NCBI GenBank assembly: GCA_938039145.1
Contig: CALHVG010000036.1
Span: forward strand, 1-64,000
Origin: an uncultured Treponema sp.
GTDB taxonomy: Bacteria; Spirochaetota; Spirochaetia; Treponematales; Treponemataceae
DNA length: 64,000 bases
Reading direction: 5' to 3'
The notes beneath the pieces are model-generated. The model saw nothing but the letters and a program-made list of their open reading frames with translations, was not told where the DNA came from and made no database searches. Of the stretch, positions 34,509 to 45,400 are shown in pieces. Made by a program: the position numbers and the translations under genes. Within the stretch, counting starts at the first letter, position 1; the number at the start of each line of letters is the position of its first letter.

Positions 34509-35339
34509 ATGAAGGACGAAAGTGTTTTGGGAATGTACTTGAAGGAAATTAATAAAATCCCGCTGTTGACCAGAGAAGAGGAAAATGAACTTGCTCTTCG
34601 TGCGAAAAATGGCGACAAATCCGCAAGGGACAAAATTGTTAGAGCGAATCTTAGGTTTGTGGTGAATGTTTCGAAAAAATATCAGGGACGCGGGCTTGAT
34701 TTGACTGACCTTATAAGCGAAGGAAATATAGGACTTTTGAATGCCATAGAAAGATTTGATGTTAACCGAGGATTTCATTTTATTTCGTATGCGGTTTGGT
34801 GGATTCGCCAGAGCATTTTGAAGGCTATCGGAGAAAAGGGAAGGGCGATAAGGCTTCCTTCTAACAGGGCGAACGAACTTGCCAAAATTGAAGGCGCAAG
34901 AAAATCAATCGCGGGAAACAAATCCGAGGATCAGGAATTTGAGGAAGTTGCGGAAATGCTCCATATGGATAAAGTTCATGTTAGGGAGATGATTTATATT
35001 TCAAGGGAGATGGCAAGCCTTGATGCGCCTGTAGGCGGAGAAGCGGACGACAGGACGTTCGGCGAATACATAGAAGACAGGAAAAATCTTCCTGAAAACG
35101 CCGTGATGGAAGAATCCATGCACGACGAGATTAATAAGGTTATAGACACCCTTCAGCCGAAAGAGGCGGCGATTCTAAAAATGAGGTACGGTATAGGCGT
35201 TGAAAAGCCTATGTCATTGCAGGAGATTGGAACTGTCTGCCACCTTACAAAGGAAAGGGTTCGTCAGATTGAGAATAGGGCTCTTGTTCGGCTTCGTCAG
35301 CCCCACCGTGCGGGTAGATTGTCCGTGTACGTTGCGTAG
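34509..35339 (+). CDS. RpoS-like (group 2) sigma-70-family factor
   Basis: Directs RNA polymerase to an alternative promoter set. 276 residues with no region 1.1: region 1.2 (VLGMYLKEINKIPLLT), region 2 (DLISEGNIGLLNAIERFD, SYAVWWIRQSI), region 3 (ARKSI...VREMIYISREM.SLDAPVGGE) and region 4 with the helix-turn-helix (SLQEIGTVCHLTKERVRQIE). Size and layout match Borrelia RpoS, which is also made from an RpoN promoter. Start: ATG 34509, 5 nt after GGAGG; the in-frame TTG at 34491 precedes that site. After the usual end (RALVRLR) there is a 13-residue tail, and the last 95 bp overlap the end of recG read from the other strand. Confidence 0.92.
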   Translation: MKDESVLGMYLKEINKIPLLTREEENELALRAKNGDKSARDKIVRANLRFVVNVSKKYQGRGLDLTDLISEGNIGLLNAIERFDVNRGFHFISYAVWWIRQSILKAIGEKGRAIRLPSNRANELAKIEGARKSIAGNKSEDQEFEEVAEMLHMDKVHVREMIYISREMASLDAPVGGEADDRTFGEYIEDRKNLPENAVMEESMHDEINKVIDTLQPKEAAILKMRYGIGVEKPMSLQEIGTVCHLTKERVRQIENRALVRLRQPHRAGRLSVYVA

Positions 35340-37536
35340 GCGTGTGTTCTTTGTGCAGGTTCCGCACAAAATCGAAGGCATCGTATCTTGCTTTTTCCAG
35401 GATTTTTTTATCGCGTTCTAAGTCGGCTATGCCCAGTTCCAAGATTCCTGCCTGGGCGGTGCCGTTTATTTCGCCGGGCCCTCGGAGTTCAAGATCTTTT
35501 TCCGCAATGATAAATCCGTCGGTGTTTTGGCGAAGGACTTTCATCCGTTCTATTCCTTTTTCCGTTATTTTGTTTGAGTAGATTAAGTAGCAGAACGATT
35601 GTGCCGCTCCCCGTCCGACGCGGCCTCTGAGCTGGTGAAGTTGCGCCAAGCCGAATCTGTCCGCCTGTTCTATGACTATCGATGTTGCGTTCGGTATGTC
35701 TACGCCAACTTCGATGACCGTTGTTGCGGCTAGAATTTGAATCTTGCCTTCTTGGAATTCTTTTAGGATTCTGATTTGTTCTTCTTCGTCTATTTTTGAA
35801 TGGAGCATTGCGGTGCGGAATTCTTTGTAAACTGTGCCTGAAAGTTTTTTGAATGCGTCCTGAACATTTTTGATTTCCGTTTCATGGTCGGCGTTTTCTA
35901 TGGCGGGATAGACAAAATACGCTTGGCGACCCGCTTTCAGTTCTTTTCGGACGGCTTCGTAGGCATTTGTTTCGTGGCCTTCCCGCACGAGGTATGTTTG
36001 GATTGGTTTACGTCCGCTTGGCATTGTTTTTATCGTGGAGACATCCAGGTCGCCGAAAACTGTGAGCGCATGCGTCTGCGGAATGGGGGTTGCGCTCATC
36101 ATTAGGAGATGCGGTTCGTATGAGGTGATAGAGTTTAGTTTGTTTTCCGTCTGCCGGCCTTTGTTCACGATTGATTCGCGCTGAACCACGCCAAAACGGT
36201 GCTGTTCGTCGATGACTGCGAGCTGCAAATCTTTGTAGAGAACGTCTTTTGAAAAAAGTGCGTGCGTCCCAATAACTATGTCGATTCTGCCTTCTTTAAG
36301 TTCCCTGAGAAGTGCCGTTCTTCCTGCCGCTTTTATGTTTCCGGTCAAGAATGCGACTTTTATTCCCAGCGGAACAAGAAGAAAGGCGGCGTTTTCTGCG
36401 TGCTGGCGAGCCAGTATTTCGGTTGGCGCCATGATTGCGCATTGTCCCGACCAGTTTATGATTCTTAGGCAGGCAAAAAAGGCGACAAGCGTTTTTCCGG
36501 AACCGACATCGCCTTGCAAAAGCCGCTGCATTGTGAAGGGGACTATTTCTGTTTCTTTTCCCAAGATGAGCTGATTTCGTTCAAGGTAGCCTTTGTCTAT
36601 GTCCTTGTTCATCTGTTCGATTACAGATTTTTGGTCTTTGGTCAGGCTGAAGCCAAGCCGATTGTGAAGTTCTCGTTGTAGTGGGGAAAGGTTTTCTGCA
36701 AACGAGTCGATTTCCGCTTGGCTTTCCTGGTTTTGAGAATCTTCACAAATCTTTTGAAAGTCGCTCGGTTCTTCGGGAAAATCAAGGGCTGCATCCGGAA
36801 CTTGTCCTTTGTGTCTGTATGCGCGTTCTGCCATGCTTCGCTGGAAATTGAAAAGTTCTTCGTAAACCAAGGATTTCCGTGCGTTTTGAATTTGTGAGAT
36901 TTCTTCTGGAATATGGATGTATTTTAGCGAGTCTGTTTTTGAAAGAAGGTTTCGTTTTTTTTCGATGTCGGGCGGCACTTCGGAAACGATTCCTTTGTTG
37001 TATTTTGTAAGCGCCTGTTTTACCGCCTTTCGCACGGCGGTTTGCGAAAGCCCTTTTGTAAGCGAATATATCGGAAAAATCATGGAATCGGGGAGAGGGG
37101 TGTCTTTAAAGTCTTCGAGAAGTCCGTGGTCGGAAAGTTTTATCGCCTCGAATGAGGAACATTGAAGTGTTCCGTATTTTGACTGAAATTGCCCTGTCAA
37201 TGCGATTATGCTTCCTGCAGGATAATTTTTCTGCAAAAACGGACGGTTGAAGCATATCAGTTCCGCATCGGAAGTTTCGTCGCATATTTTCATTTTCAGC
37301 GTTTTCATTGCGCCGTAGCCGAACCATTCATGCGAAATGACCTTGGCTATCGTGTGGACTTTTTCGTTCATGAAATTGGAAAGCGGATTTTTTTTCCGGC
37401 GATCCTCGTAACTTTTCGGGTAGAACTTCAAAAGGTCGCCCACGGTAAATATGTTCAGTTTTGCGAACAGTTTTTCCTGAGCCTGTCCGATTCCGGAAAG
37501 CGAGGTTATAGGCGATTTTATGTCATCCAGTCTCAT
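35245..37536 (-). CDS. recG: ATP-dependent DNA helicase RecG
   Basis: Remodels stalled forks and branched DNA. 763 residues. N-terminal wedge (LSGIGQAQEKLFAKLNIFTVGDLLKFYP; OB-fold around 55-150), helicase motifs GDVGSGKTLVAF (Walker A), DEQHRFG (motif II), MSATPIPQTHAL, ATTVIEVGVDIPNAT and QLRGRVGRG, then the GPGE-x-G TRG region. The last ~30 residues (from TPTQRTRTI) extend past the usual end and are encoded on the antisense of the sigma gene's region 4. Last gene of the dnaE-yggT-recG run, 3 nt after yggT. Confidence 0.96.
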   Translation of the reverse strand: MRLDDIKSPITSLSGIGQAQEKLFAKLNIFTVGDLLKFYPKSYEDRRKKNPLSNFMNEKVHTIAKVISHEWFGYGAMKTLKMKICDETSDAELICFNRPFLQKNYPAGSIIALTGQFQSKYGTLQCSSFEAIKLSDHGLLEDFKDTPLPDSMIFPIYSLTKGLSQTAVRKAVKQALTKYNKGIVSEVPPDIEKKRNLLSKTDSLKYIHIPEEISQIQNARKSLVYEELFNFQRSMAERAYRHKGQVPDAALDFPEEPSDFQKICEDSQNQESQAEIDSFAENLSPLQRELHNRLGFSLTKDQKSVIEQMNKDIDKGYLERNQLILGKETEIVPFTMQRLLQGDVGSGKTLVAFFACLRIINWSGQCAIMAPTEILARQHAENAAFLLVPLGIKVAFLTGNIKAAGRTALLRELKEGRIDIVIGTHALFSKDVLYKDLQLAVIDEQHRFGVVQRESIVNKGRQTENKLNSITSYEPHLLMMSATPIPQTHALTVFGDLDVSTIKTMPSGRKPIQTYLVREGHETNAYEAVRKELKAGRQAYFVYPAIENADHETEIKNVQDAFKKLSGTVYKEFRTAMLHSKIDEEEQIRILKEFQEGKIQILAATTVIEVGVDIPNATSIVIEQADRFGLAQLHQLRGRVGRGAAQSFCYLIYSNKITEKGIERMKVLRQNTDGFIIAEKDLELRGPGEINGTAQAGILELGIADLERDKKILEKARYDAFDFVRNLHKEHTPTQRTRTIYPHGGADEAEQEPYSQSDEPFPL

Positions 37537-37539
37537 CTG

Positions 37540-38121
37540 CTAGAACGGAAGAAGGATTATGAGTTCGATGATTTTGGCGGTGAGTATTTGCCCTAAAACA
37601 AGAAGGACGCACAGCATTATTGTGGATATTATCAACGCCGTCTTGTAGCTTATGTTTTTTCCTCTTGAGAACGGGCGGGACAATTTGAAAACTAGCGGAT
37701 TCAGGGCGTTGTCGAATCTTACCCATGGTGAATTGTAATAGTTGGATTTTTTTGAGAACACCATCACCAAAAGCCGGACCAAAAGCGCGATGAAAAGAAT
37801 AAGCGCTATCGACGAGAAGACAGCCCATACAAGGCTTACAAGATTTGCTAAAATTCCTCCGACATATATGCTTCCTGTGGCGGCTATGTTCTTTAAAAGC
37901 GAGGTCAAAACGCCGATTGAAAGCATCGGGGTAAAATCAAGTCCGCCGATTCTCAGAGGAATCCTTGAAAAAAGGTTCAGCCACGGATCGCATATGGCGG
38001 AAAGAAACTGCCCGATTGAGGAATAGTTCAGCTGAGGAATCCACGTAAAAATGATTCTTACAAAACATATCGTTGTGTAAAGCGAGACAGTTGCAGAAAG
38101 CAGATTGAACAATGTTTGCAT
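37540..38121 (-). CDS. YggT-family membrane protein
   Basis: 193 residues with two YggT units: helices at about 5-25 and 75-105 with the signature FVRIIFTWIPQL...ICDPWLNLFSRIPL, then a second half (about 100-193) with SPWVRFDNALNPLVFKLSRPF and further helices. YggT proteins are inner-membrane proteins of uncertain role, linked to osmotic protection and, in several phyla, located near division or cell-wall genes. GGAGA ribosome site. Lies between dnaE (42-bp gap) and recG (3-bp gap). Confidence 0.85.
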   Translation of the reverse strand: MQTLFNLLSATVSLYTTICFVRIIFTWIPQLNYSSIGQFLSAICDPWLNLFSRIPLRIGGLDFTPMLSIGVLTSLLKNIAATGSIYVGGILANLVSLVWAVFSSIALILFIALLVRLLVMVFSKKSNYYNSPWVRFDNALNPLVFKLSRPFSRGKNISYKTALIISTIMLCVLLVLGQILTAKIIELIILLPF

Positions 38122-38163
38122 ATATTCTCCGTGTGTTTGCGTGGCAAACCGTTTGTTAAAGTG

Positions 38164-41100
38164 TTACGCCGTCCAGACTTTGTTCACTAGCGGCATATCC
38201 GAAAGGCGGCTTAGTGTGTCCGCATCTGAGGCGACAAGAAGCTGCCGGTTTCCTTTTACTATATATGGTCCTTGGGAAGTCATTAAATGAAAATATACTG
38301 AACAATTGCCCGTCTTTTCAAATAAAAATTCCTTTATTTCGCCAAGAGCCTTTTCGTTGTGGAATGAACTTTCGATGTCTATGTGGATTTCCTGTATGGA
38401 TTTTTCTTTCAACGAGCCGATGTCCTCGACGCTTTCAACGATGAACGAAGGCTGGGAATCGTCGTTTCTGTCGCTTGCCTGCGCTTTTCCTTTGAACGCA
38501 TATATCGCCTGGTCGGTGATTTTTCTATAAAGGCCTTCTTTTGAAATCTGGTTTGTGTTTTTGTCGAGTTTGTCGTTCCATACGCTAGGGAAAAACGTCA
38601 GTTCCATGTCTCCGCCGTAGTCTTGGAGTTTTGCGAACGCCATTTCCGGTCCTTCCCCTTTTTTGGTGCGGAATGTTTTTAGGTCGTGAAGGAATCCCAA
38701 TATCGTGTGCGTTTTTCCTGCGTTCCTGTTTGCCCACATATTCGCTCCGCTGGCTTGCATGGCAGCTTTTTCTGCGGCGGATTCCTGCGCAGCCCTTGCG
38801 ATGTCGCTTGAAGTCAATGTCACGCAGTTTTTTATTACGCTTTCATAATCGTCAAGCGGATGTCCTGAAACGTAGCAACCGATTACTTCCATCTCAAGAT
38901 TAAGTTTTTCCATGGTGGGAAGGTCGGGAACTTCCTTGAATTCAAAGTCTGCGTAGACTTTTTCATCCGTTTCTCCGAAAAGGTCTCCCTGTCCGTTGTC
39001 CGTTCCGTTGTTTTTGTCGTTCACGTATTTCATGGCTTCCTGCATGTTAAGAAGGAGCGTGGGTCTGTTTAGTCCGAGTTTGTCGAATGCGCCTGTTTTT
39101 ATGCAGACTTCAACGGTTTTTGCGTTCACAATGGATTTTTTTATGCGCCGACCTTCGCGGTCTTCGGGGAGCGTTTCCTGAATCGGAAGGCAGCGTTCAA
39201 GAAAATCCATGAAAGATTTGTAATGACCGTTTGCCTCTCTTTCCCGAACGATTGCGTCGGCGGCTTCTTTTCCCATTCCCTTCATTCCCCGGAAGGCAAA
39301 AATCACTTTATCGTCCACGGCATCAAATTCCGAATAGGACTGGTTTATGTCGGGCGGAAGGACGTTAAGCCCCATGCGTTTTGCCTCTGCTATGTATTGC
39401 GGAACGCCGTCCGTGGATGTAAGTTCGTTTGTGAGGTTCGCCGCCATGAATGCTGCAGGATAATGGCATTTGAGCCAGCCTGTCCTGTAGGCAAGCACGG
39501 TGTAGGCGGCGGCGTGCGATTTATTGAATCCGTAGCCTGCAAAAGGAATCATTATCTCAAAGATATCCGAGGCGTGTTGCTCCGTGAAGCCCTGTTTCAT
39601 TGCGCCTTCGATGAACTCTTTCTTTTTTCCCATAAGGACTTCGGGTTTCTTTTTACCCATTGCCCTGCGAAGCATATCCGCTCCGCCAAGTGAAAATCCT
39701 GCAATCTTTTGGGAAACCTGCATTACCTGTTCCTGATAGACCATTACTCCGTAGGTTTCTTTTAGAAGACCTTCAAGGCATTCATCAGGATAGTGGATTG
39801 TCTCGGGCTTCCATTTTCCGTCGATGTATTGGGGAATGTAGTCCATCGGACCGGGGCGATAGAGCGCGTTCAACGCCACAAGTTCTTCGATGCAGCGAGG
39901 CTTTACCTGCCTTAGGATTTTTTGCATTCCCGGCGACTCGAACTGGAAGACCGCAACCGAATCGCCCTTGTCAAAGAGGTCGAATGTTTCTTCGTCGGTT
40001 TCGCTTATGTCCGCTATGCTGAATTTCGGTTCATCGGGGCGTTTATGCCTGTTTATGATGTCCTCGGCGTAACGGATAAGGGAAAGTGTTTTTAGACCGA
40101 GATAGTCGAACTTTACAAGTCCGCACGGCTCGATTATGTCCATCGTGTATTGTACGGCGACTTCACCGGTCTTGGAATCCTTGAATACGGGTGCCCAGTT
40201 TGGAAGCTCAGTAAGTCCGATAACCATTCCCGATGCATGAAGTCCCGTGTTCCTGTTCATTCCTTCCAGTTTCTTGCAGAGCCGCATCCAGCGTTCGAAA
40301 ACTTGCGGTTGAAGTCCTATGGTTCCCATGGGGTCTTGCGCTATCGGAATCAATTGACCGCCGTCAGGGAATTTTTCGTTTGCGGGCTCAAGAGCGTTCT
40401 TGAGTTTTGCTTTTAGGTTTTCGGGAATGCACGCCTTCACCTTGTTCACTGTCGCAAGCGGAATGTTCAGAACTCTTGCCACATCTGCAAGGCAGTTTTT
40501 GGGTTTTAGAGTTCCGAACGTTACGATATGACCTACCTGCGGATCTCCGTACAAATCCCTTGTGTGCTGTATTATGTCCTGCCGATAATCGAAGTCCATG
40601 TCAACGTCAAAGTCCGGCATGGAAACTCGTTCAGGGTTCAGAAATCGTTCAAAAATCAGGTTGAAACGGAACGGGTCTATGTCCGTTATTCCCATTGCGT
40701 AGGCGACAAGAGAACCCGCTCCTGAGCCTCTTCCGGGGCCTATTGGAATGTACGGTTTTTCTTTTTTGTTCACTTCGTCCCATGTGGATTTAGACCAGTT
40801 TATGAACTCCCACACAATCAGAAAATATCCGGAAAAGCCCATGTTGAAGATTATTCCAAGTTCATAGTCGGCTCGGTCTCTGATTTCCTGCGTTATTTCG
40901 GGATAACGATTTTTGAGACCTTCATCCACAATGTGGCGGACAAAATCGTCCTGGTTTTTTGCGTAGTCGTCGTGTTTTCTGAAATTTTCGGGAAGTTCGA
41001 AGCGAGGAAGACAGTCTTTCAGTTCGGTTGTGGAATACTGGTGAATCGTGAGGTTACACATGTCTGCGATTTTTACAGTGTTCTCGTATGCCTCCGGAAT

Positions 41101-41943
41101 GTCCGGGAACAGAAGCCGCATCTCTTCCTCGGACTTGAAATACCATTCGGAAAGTCTGTTCTGCCCTCCCATGCTTTTTGTGCTGCTTTCAGGATCGTCA
41201 AGGAGGGTCTTTCTTGCGATGCAGTTCAGGGTGAGCTGAGCCTCGGAATCCTCTTTGTCTATGTAGTGGATGTCGTTCGTTACTACAAGCGGAATGTCGA
41301 GCTTTCGGGCGATTTTTATCATTCCTTCTGCTGCGATTTTTTCTTCGGGAAGCCCGTGGTTTTGAATCTCGATGTAATAATGATCCGGCCCGAAAAGTTC
41401 TTTGTAGCGGCGGGCGACCTCTTCGGCATCTTCCATGTTGCCGTTCAGAACCGCTTGCGGAAGTTCGCCGGCTACACATGCGGAAAGACAGATTATTCCT
41501 TCGTGGTACTCCTTGAGCATCTCGAAATCTATACGAGGTCTTCCGTAGTAGAGCGCTCCTTCATCGCAGAACGCGCGGGAGTTCAGCCAGCACATATTCT
41601 TGTATCCGATTTCGTTTTCGCAAAGAAGAATCAGGTGATAGTTGTGCTTTCCGTATCTTGTGTTCTGCTTTTTTGTATGGTCTTCAGTGGCGTAGAATTC
41701 GCATCCGACGATTGGATTTATGCCGTTCGCATGGCACAGGTGCTCAAAGTTCAGTACACCGAACATATTTCCGTGGTCTGTAAGGGCGAGGGCTTTCATG
41801 TTCAGTTGTTTTGCCCTTTTTACAAGCGAGTCGAGTTTTGCGCAGCCGTCCAAAAGCGAATAGTCCGAATGGACGTGAAGGTGGACAAAGTTAGACGGCG
41901 GCGTGCCTTCAGGGGCGGGGTCAAATACATGAATGTCAGCCAT
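38164..41943 (-). CDS. dnaE: DNA polymerase III alpha subunit
   Basis: Main replicative polymerase. 1259 residues, DnaE type rather than PolC (no inserted DnaQ exonuclease). PHP domain at the N-terminus (HLHVHSDYSLLDG 21-33, LTDHGNMFG), polymerase core with the catalytic aspartates in MPDFDVDMDFDYR, GPGRGSGAGSLVAYA, fingers (RPGPMDYIP, MRRAMGKKK-type LRRAMGKKKPE), HhH region and an OB fold at about 1050-1130. The C-terminus is somewhat long and keeps a tau-binding-like tail. AGAGG ribosome site; TATAAA-type -10 upstream. First gene of the dnaE-yggT-recG run. Confidence 0.97.
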   Translation of the reverse strand: MADIHVFDPAPEGTPPSNFVHLHVHSDYSLLDGCAKLDSLVKRAKQLNMKALALTDHGNMFGVLNFEHLCHANGINPIVGCEFYATEDHTKKQNTRYGKHNYHLILLCENEIGYKNMCWLNSRAFCDEGALYYGRPRIDFEMLKEYHEGIICLSACVAGELPQAVLNGNMEDAEEVARRYKELFGPDHYYIEIQNHGLPEEKIAAEGMIKIARKLDIPLVVTNDIHYIDKEDSEAQLTLNCIARKTLLDDPESSTKSMGGQNRLSEWYFKSEEEMRLLFPDIPEAYENTVKIADMCNLTIHQYSTTELKDCLPRFELPENFRKHDDYAKNQDDFVRHIVDEGLKNRYPEITQEIRDRADYELGIIFNMGFSGYFLIVWEFINWSKSTWDEVNKKEKPYIPIGPGRGSGAGSLVAYAMGITDIDPFRFNLIFERFLNPERVSMPDFDVDMDFDYRQDIIQHTRDLYGDPQVGHIVTFGTLKPKNCLADVARVLNIPLATVNKVKACIPENLKAKLKNALEPANEKFPDGGQLIPIAQDPMGTIGLQPQVFERWMRLCKKLEGMNRNTGLHASGMVIGLTELPNWAPVFKDSKTGEVAVQYTMDIIEPCGLVKFDYLGLKTLSLIRYAEDIINRHKRPDEPKFSIADISETDEETFDLFDKGDSVAVFQFESPGMQKILRQVKPRCIEELVALNALYRPGPMDYIPQYIDGKWKPETIHYPDECLEGLLKETYGVMVYQEQVMQVSQKIAGFSLGGADMLRRAMGKKKPEVLMGKKKEFIEGAMKQGFTEQHASDIFEIMIPFAGYGFNKSHAAAYTVLAYRTGWLKCHYPAAFMAANLTNELTSTDGVPQYIAEAKRMGLNVLPPDINQSYSEFDAVDDKVIFAFRGMKGMGKEAADAIVREREANGHYKSFMDFLERCLPIQETLPEDREGRRIKKSIVNAKTVEVCIKTGAFDKLGLNRPTLLLNMQEAMKYVNDKNNGTDNGQGDLFGETDEKVYADFEFKEVPDLPTMEKLNLEMEVIGCYVSGHPLDDYESVIKNCVTLTSSDIARAAQESAAEKAAMQASGANMWANRNAGKTHTILGFLHDLKTFRTKKGEGPEMAFAKLQDYGGDMELTFFPSVWNDKLDKNTNQISKEGLYRKITDQAIYAFKGKAQASDRNDDSQPSFIVESVEDIGSLKEKSIQEIHIDIESSFHNEKALGEIKEFLFEKTGNCSVYFHLMTSQGPYIVKGNRQLLVASDADTLSRLSDMPLVNKVWTA

Positions 41944-42454
41944 ATAAAAACCTCTGGATTATTTATAGGCATCCCGAAGAATTCGACGTGAGTGATTTTT
42001 CAAGATGCCGACGAATAGTAGTTTTTGCAGATTTTATGAATCGAAAACTATCGAATCGGACTTCCAGCAGCTTTTATTTTATAGAAAAAGAAAGGCTTCC
42101 TCAATCGTGGCGAGGGGGGATTATGTTGTTTAAAATCGGTAAATCTGCCGAAGATGGCGGCGCATTTTTTTTGAGCGGGAATTGCGGGCGGCGCATTTTT
42201 TATGCGCAGGATTGGAGAGGCGCGCTTTGCGCGTTGCGGAGCCGAAGGCGCAGCAATGGAGCTGCCAGCGGAACCTCGTAAAGCCTGTTACGAGAAGCGC
42301 TCGCCCCTTTGATAAAAAGAAAAACGCATTTTGGTCTGTAATCCCATTTTTGTTGAAAAAAATGGTCTTTCACTTTATAGTCTTTTTAAGAAGTTTTGTT
42401 ATTTTTATCATGCGAAGGGCAATTTTATCGCGAGATTAATTTTTGGGTGACTTG
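41944..42454. other. 511-bp gap between divergent dnaE and the activase gene
   Basis: Near dnaE it has the dnaE leader and -10 region; the middle is repeat C (42174-42310). 41990-42170 and 42311-42440 are AT-rich and hold nothing recognised. Confidence 0.5.
42174..42310. repeat. Structured intergenic repeat, copy C (divergent)
   Basis: About 137 bp, ends roughly inverted (GAGCGGG near 42174, GCTCGCCCC near 42300). Hairpins: GCGCAttttttaTGCGC near 42191, GGCGCGctttGCGCG near 42219, and CTCGTAA-agcctg-TTACGAG near 42275-42294. The last resembles the CGTAAC/GTTACG hairpin of copy B, and the GCCAGCGGAA block before it resembles GCCGACGGC of A and B. Confidence 0.55.
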
Positions 42455-45400
42455 ATGGCGGAAAAAACAGGGGAAAAACTTCCGATACGGATTGGAATTG
42501 ATGTCGGCTCTACAACTGTAAAGATTGTTGTGCTGGACGATTCGGATAAACTTATTTACGGAGACTATCAGCGGCACAGGGCGGACATATGCAGCACGAT
42601 AATCAGCGTTGTCGCAACTTGTTTTGATGTCCTTCAGAAGGAACATGGTTATTCGGTAGAGCAAAGTGTGAGCGTGAAGGTTACGGGTTCGGGAGGGCTT
42701 TCTGTCTCTCAGTGGCTGAACATTCCTTTCATTCAGGAGGTTGTGGCGGCGACCACTGCGGTAAAACGCCTTATCCCTCAGACGGACGTTGTGATAGAGC
42801 TTGGCGGAGAAGATGCGAAAATCACGTACTTTACAGGCGGTGTGGAGCAGCGGATGAACGGCACTTGCGCCGGCGGAACGGGTGCTTTCATCGACCAGAT
42901 GGCGGCTCTTCTTGAGACGGACGCTTCAGGGCTGAACGCTCTTGCCGCAGGTGCGACCACGATTTATCCGATTGCGGCCCGTTGCGGTGTGTTTGCAAAG
43001 ACTGATGTGCAGCCGCTTATAAACGAGGGCGCACGGCGTGAGGATATAGCCGCCTCGATTTTTCAGGCTGTGGTGAACCAGACTATTTCGGGGCTTGCCT
43101 GCGGAAAGCCTATCCGTGGGCATGTCGCATTTTTGGGAGGTCCGCTTCATTTTCTCGATCAGCTTAGATTTCGTTTTATTGAGACTTTAAAACTCAAGGA
43201 CGATGAGATAATCGTTCCGGAAGGTTCGCAGCTTTTTGTGGCTGCAGGTTCTGCGTTTAGTGCGGAAAGAAAATTCACGGCGGAAGATGGATCGGTCTAT
43301 CGGTTTCCAACGATAGGGGAATTCAGGGAAAGTCTAAAGAATCTTGTCGGTGCGGAACTGAACGAGGTTCAGCGGCTCGCTCCGCTTTTTAACAACGCCA
43401 CGGAACTGGAGACTTTCAGAAAGCGTCATGCTCAGGAAAAGGCAGCGCGTGCCGTTTTGGACGAGACTACAGGTCCTGTATTTCTTGGGCTGGATTCGGG
43501 GTCTACAACCACAAAGGCTGTCCTTATTGATCAAAAAGGGCGTATTATCTGGGATTTTTATTCTCACAATCTTGGAAATCCTGTGGACCTTGCCGTCAAG
43601 GTCTTGAAGGAACTTTATTCACGGCTTCCAAAGGATGTATATATTGCCCGTGCCGTTTCTACGGGCTACGGCGAGGCCTTGTTTCAGGCTGCGCTGGGAG
43701 TTGACTCCGGCGAAGTCGAGACGATAACGCATTTTCGGGCGGCGGATTTTTTTGTTCCGGGCGTGGAGTTTCTTTTGGATATCGGCGGACAGGACATGAA
43801 ATGTCTTCGCATGAAGGACGGTGCGATTTCTTCTATTCAATTGAACGAGGCGTGTTCTTCCGGCTGCGGTTCATTCCTTGATAATTTTGCAAACACGATG
43901 GGAATGGACGTAAAGGAATTCGGAAAAATCGCCCTGATGGCAGATAAGCCCGTGGATCTTGGAAGCCGCTGCACTGTGTTCATGAACAGCCGTGTAAAGC
44001 AGGCGCAGAAGGAAGGAGCGAGCGTCGCCGACATTGCTTCGGGGCTTTGCTATTCTGTTATAAAAAACGCATTGTTCAAGGTCATAAAATTGAGGAAGGC
44101 GAGCGACATAGGCGAAAAGGTCGTTGTGCAGGGCGGAACTTTCTTTAACGATGCGATTCTTCGTGCGTTCGAAAAGATTTCGGGGGTGGAAGTTTTTCGT
44201 CCGGATGTAGCGGGGCTTATGGGAGCTTACGGTTCTGCGCTCATAGCGTACGACCAGTGGGTGGATTTAACATCTCCAAAGCCCGGAGACCCCATAGGAA
44301 CTCCGCCAAAGGAACTTCGTTCCGGAATCGCCACGCTTGAGCAGCTTGAAAATTTCTGCGTGGAGCTGGAAAGCCGCCGCTGCGGAAAATGTCAGAACAA
44401 TTGCCTTATGACAATAAACACGTTCAGCGACGGAACGAACAGGCGGATTTTCATAACCGGAAACCGCTGCGAGCGCGGTGCGGAAATCGAAGGCAATGTG
44501 ATAGACGCTTCAAACAAGGCGAACACCGCCGTTTTGGATGTCGGCGAAAAAATGCCCAATCTTTTTGAATGGAAATACAAGAGGCTTTTCGGCTATGTTC
44601 CTCTAAAAATAAATGAAGCACCTATGGGCGATGTGGGCATTCCCAGAGTTTTGAATATGTATGAGAACTATCCGTTGTGGTTTACATTCTTTACAAAATT
44701 GGGATTTAGGGTTGTGCTTAGCCAGCGTTCCTCAAGGACGGTTTACGAAAAGGGAATTGAGACAATTCCTTCCGAGTCAGTGTGCTATCCCGGAAAAATA
44801 AGCCATGGCCATGTCGTAAGTCTTATTCAGCGAGGTGTAAAGTTCATATTCTATCCGTGCGCCCCTTACGAAAAACAGGAGGATTTCGGAGCGGGAAATC
44901 ACTACAATTGCCCGATAGTTACAAGTTATCCTGAGGTCTTGCGGAACAATATAGACGAGCTTAGGCAAGACCCGACGATAACCTATATGGATCCCTTTCT
45001 TCCGATTTACGACAAGGAGCGGCTTTTCCAGAGGCTTTGCGAGGAACTTTTGCCGAAATTCCCAAGTCTGATGGAAAGCAAAATCCGTGATGCCGTGGAC
45101 GAAGCCTGGAAAGAGGAAGAGCGCTTCAGAGAGGAAGTAAAAACTGTTGGGGAAGAGGCTCTTGAAAAAATGATTCGCTCCGGCGGAAACGGAATTGTTC
45201 TTGCCGGTCGTCCTTATCACCTTGACCCTGAGATAAACCATGGAATTCCTGAGATGATAAATTCTTTGGGGCTTGCGGTCTTCACCGAGGATTCTGTTGC
45301 GCATTTGGGTTCTGTTGAACGACCTTTACGCATAATCGACCAGTGGGTTTATCACAACAGGCTTTACCGTTCCGCTGCATTTGTAAGCGAGATGCCTAAT

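Noticed and set aside
40933..41991. 352-residue plus-strand frame opposite dnaE
   Set aside because: Antisense of the PHP and polymerase region; odd Cys/Phe/Val composition typical of a shadow frame.
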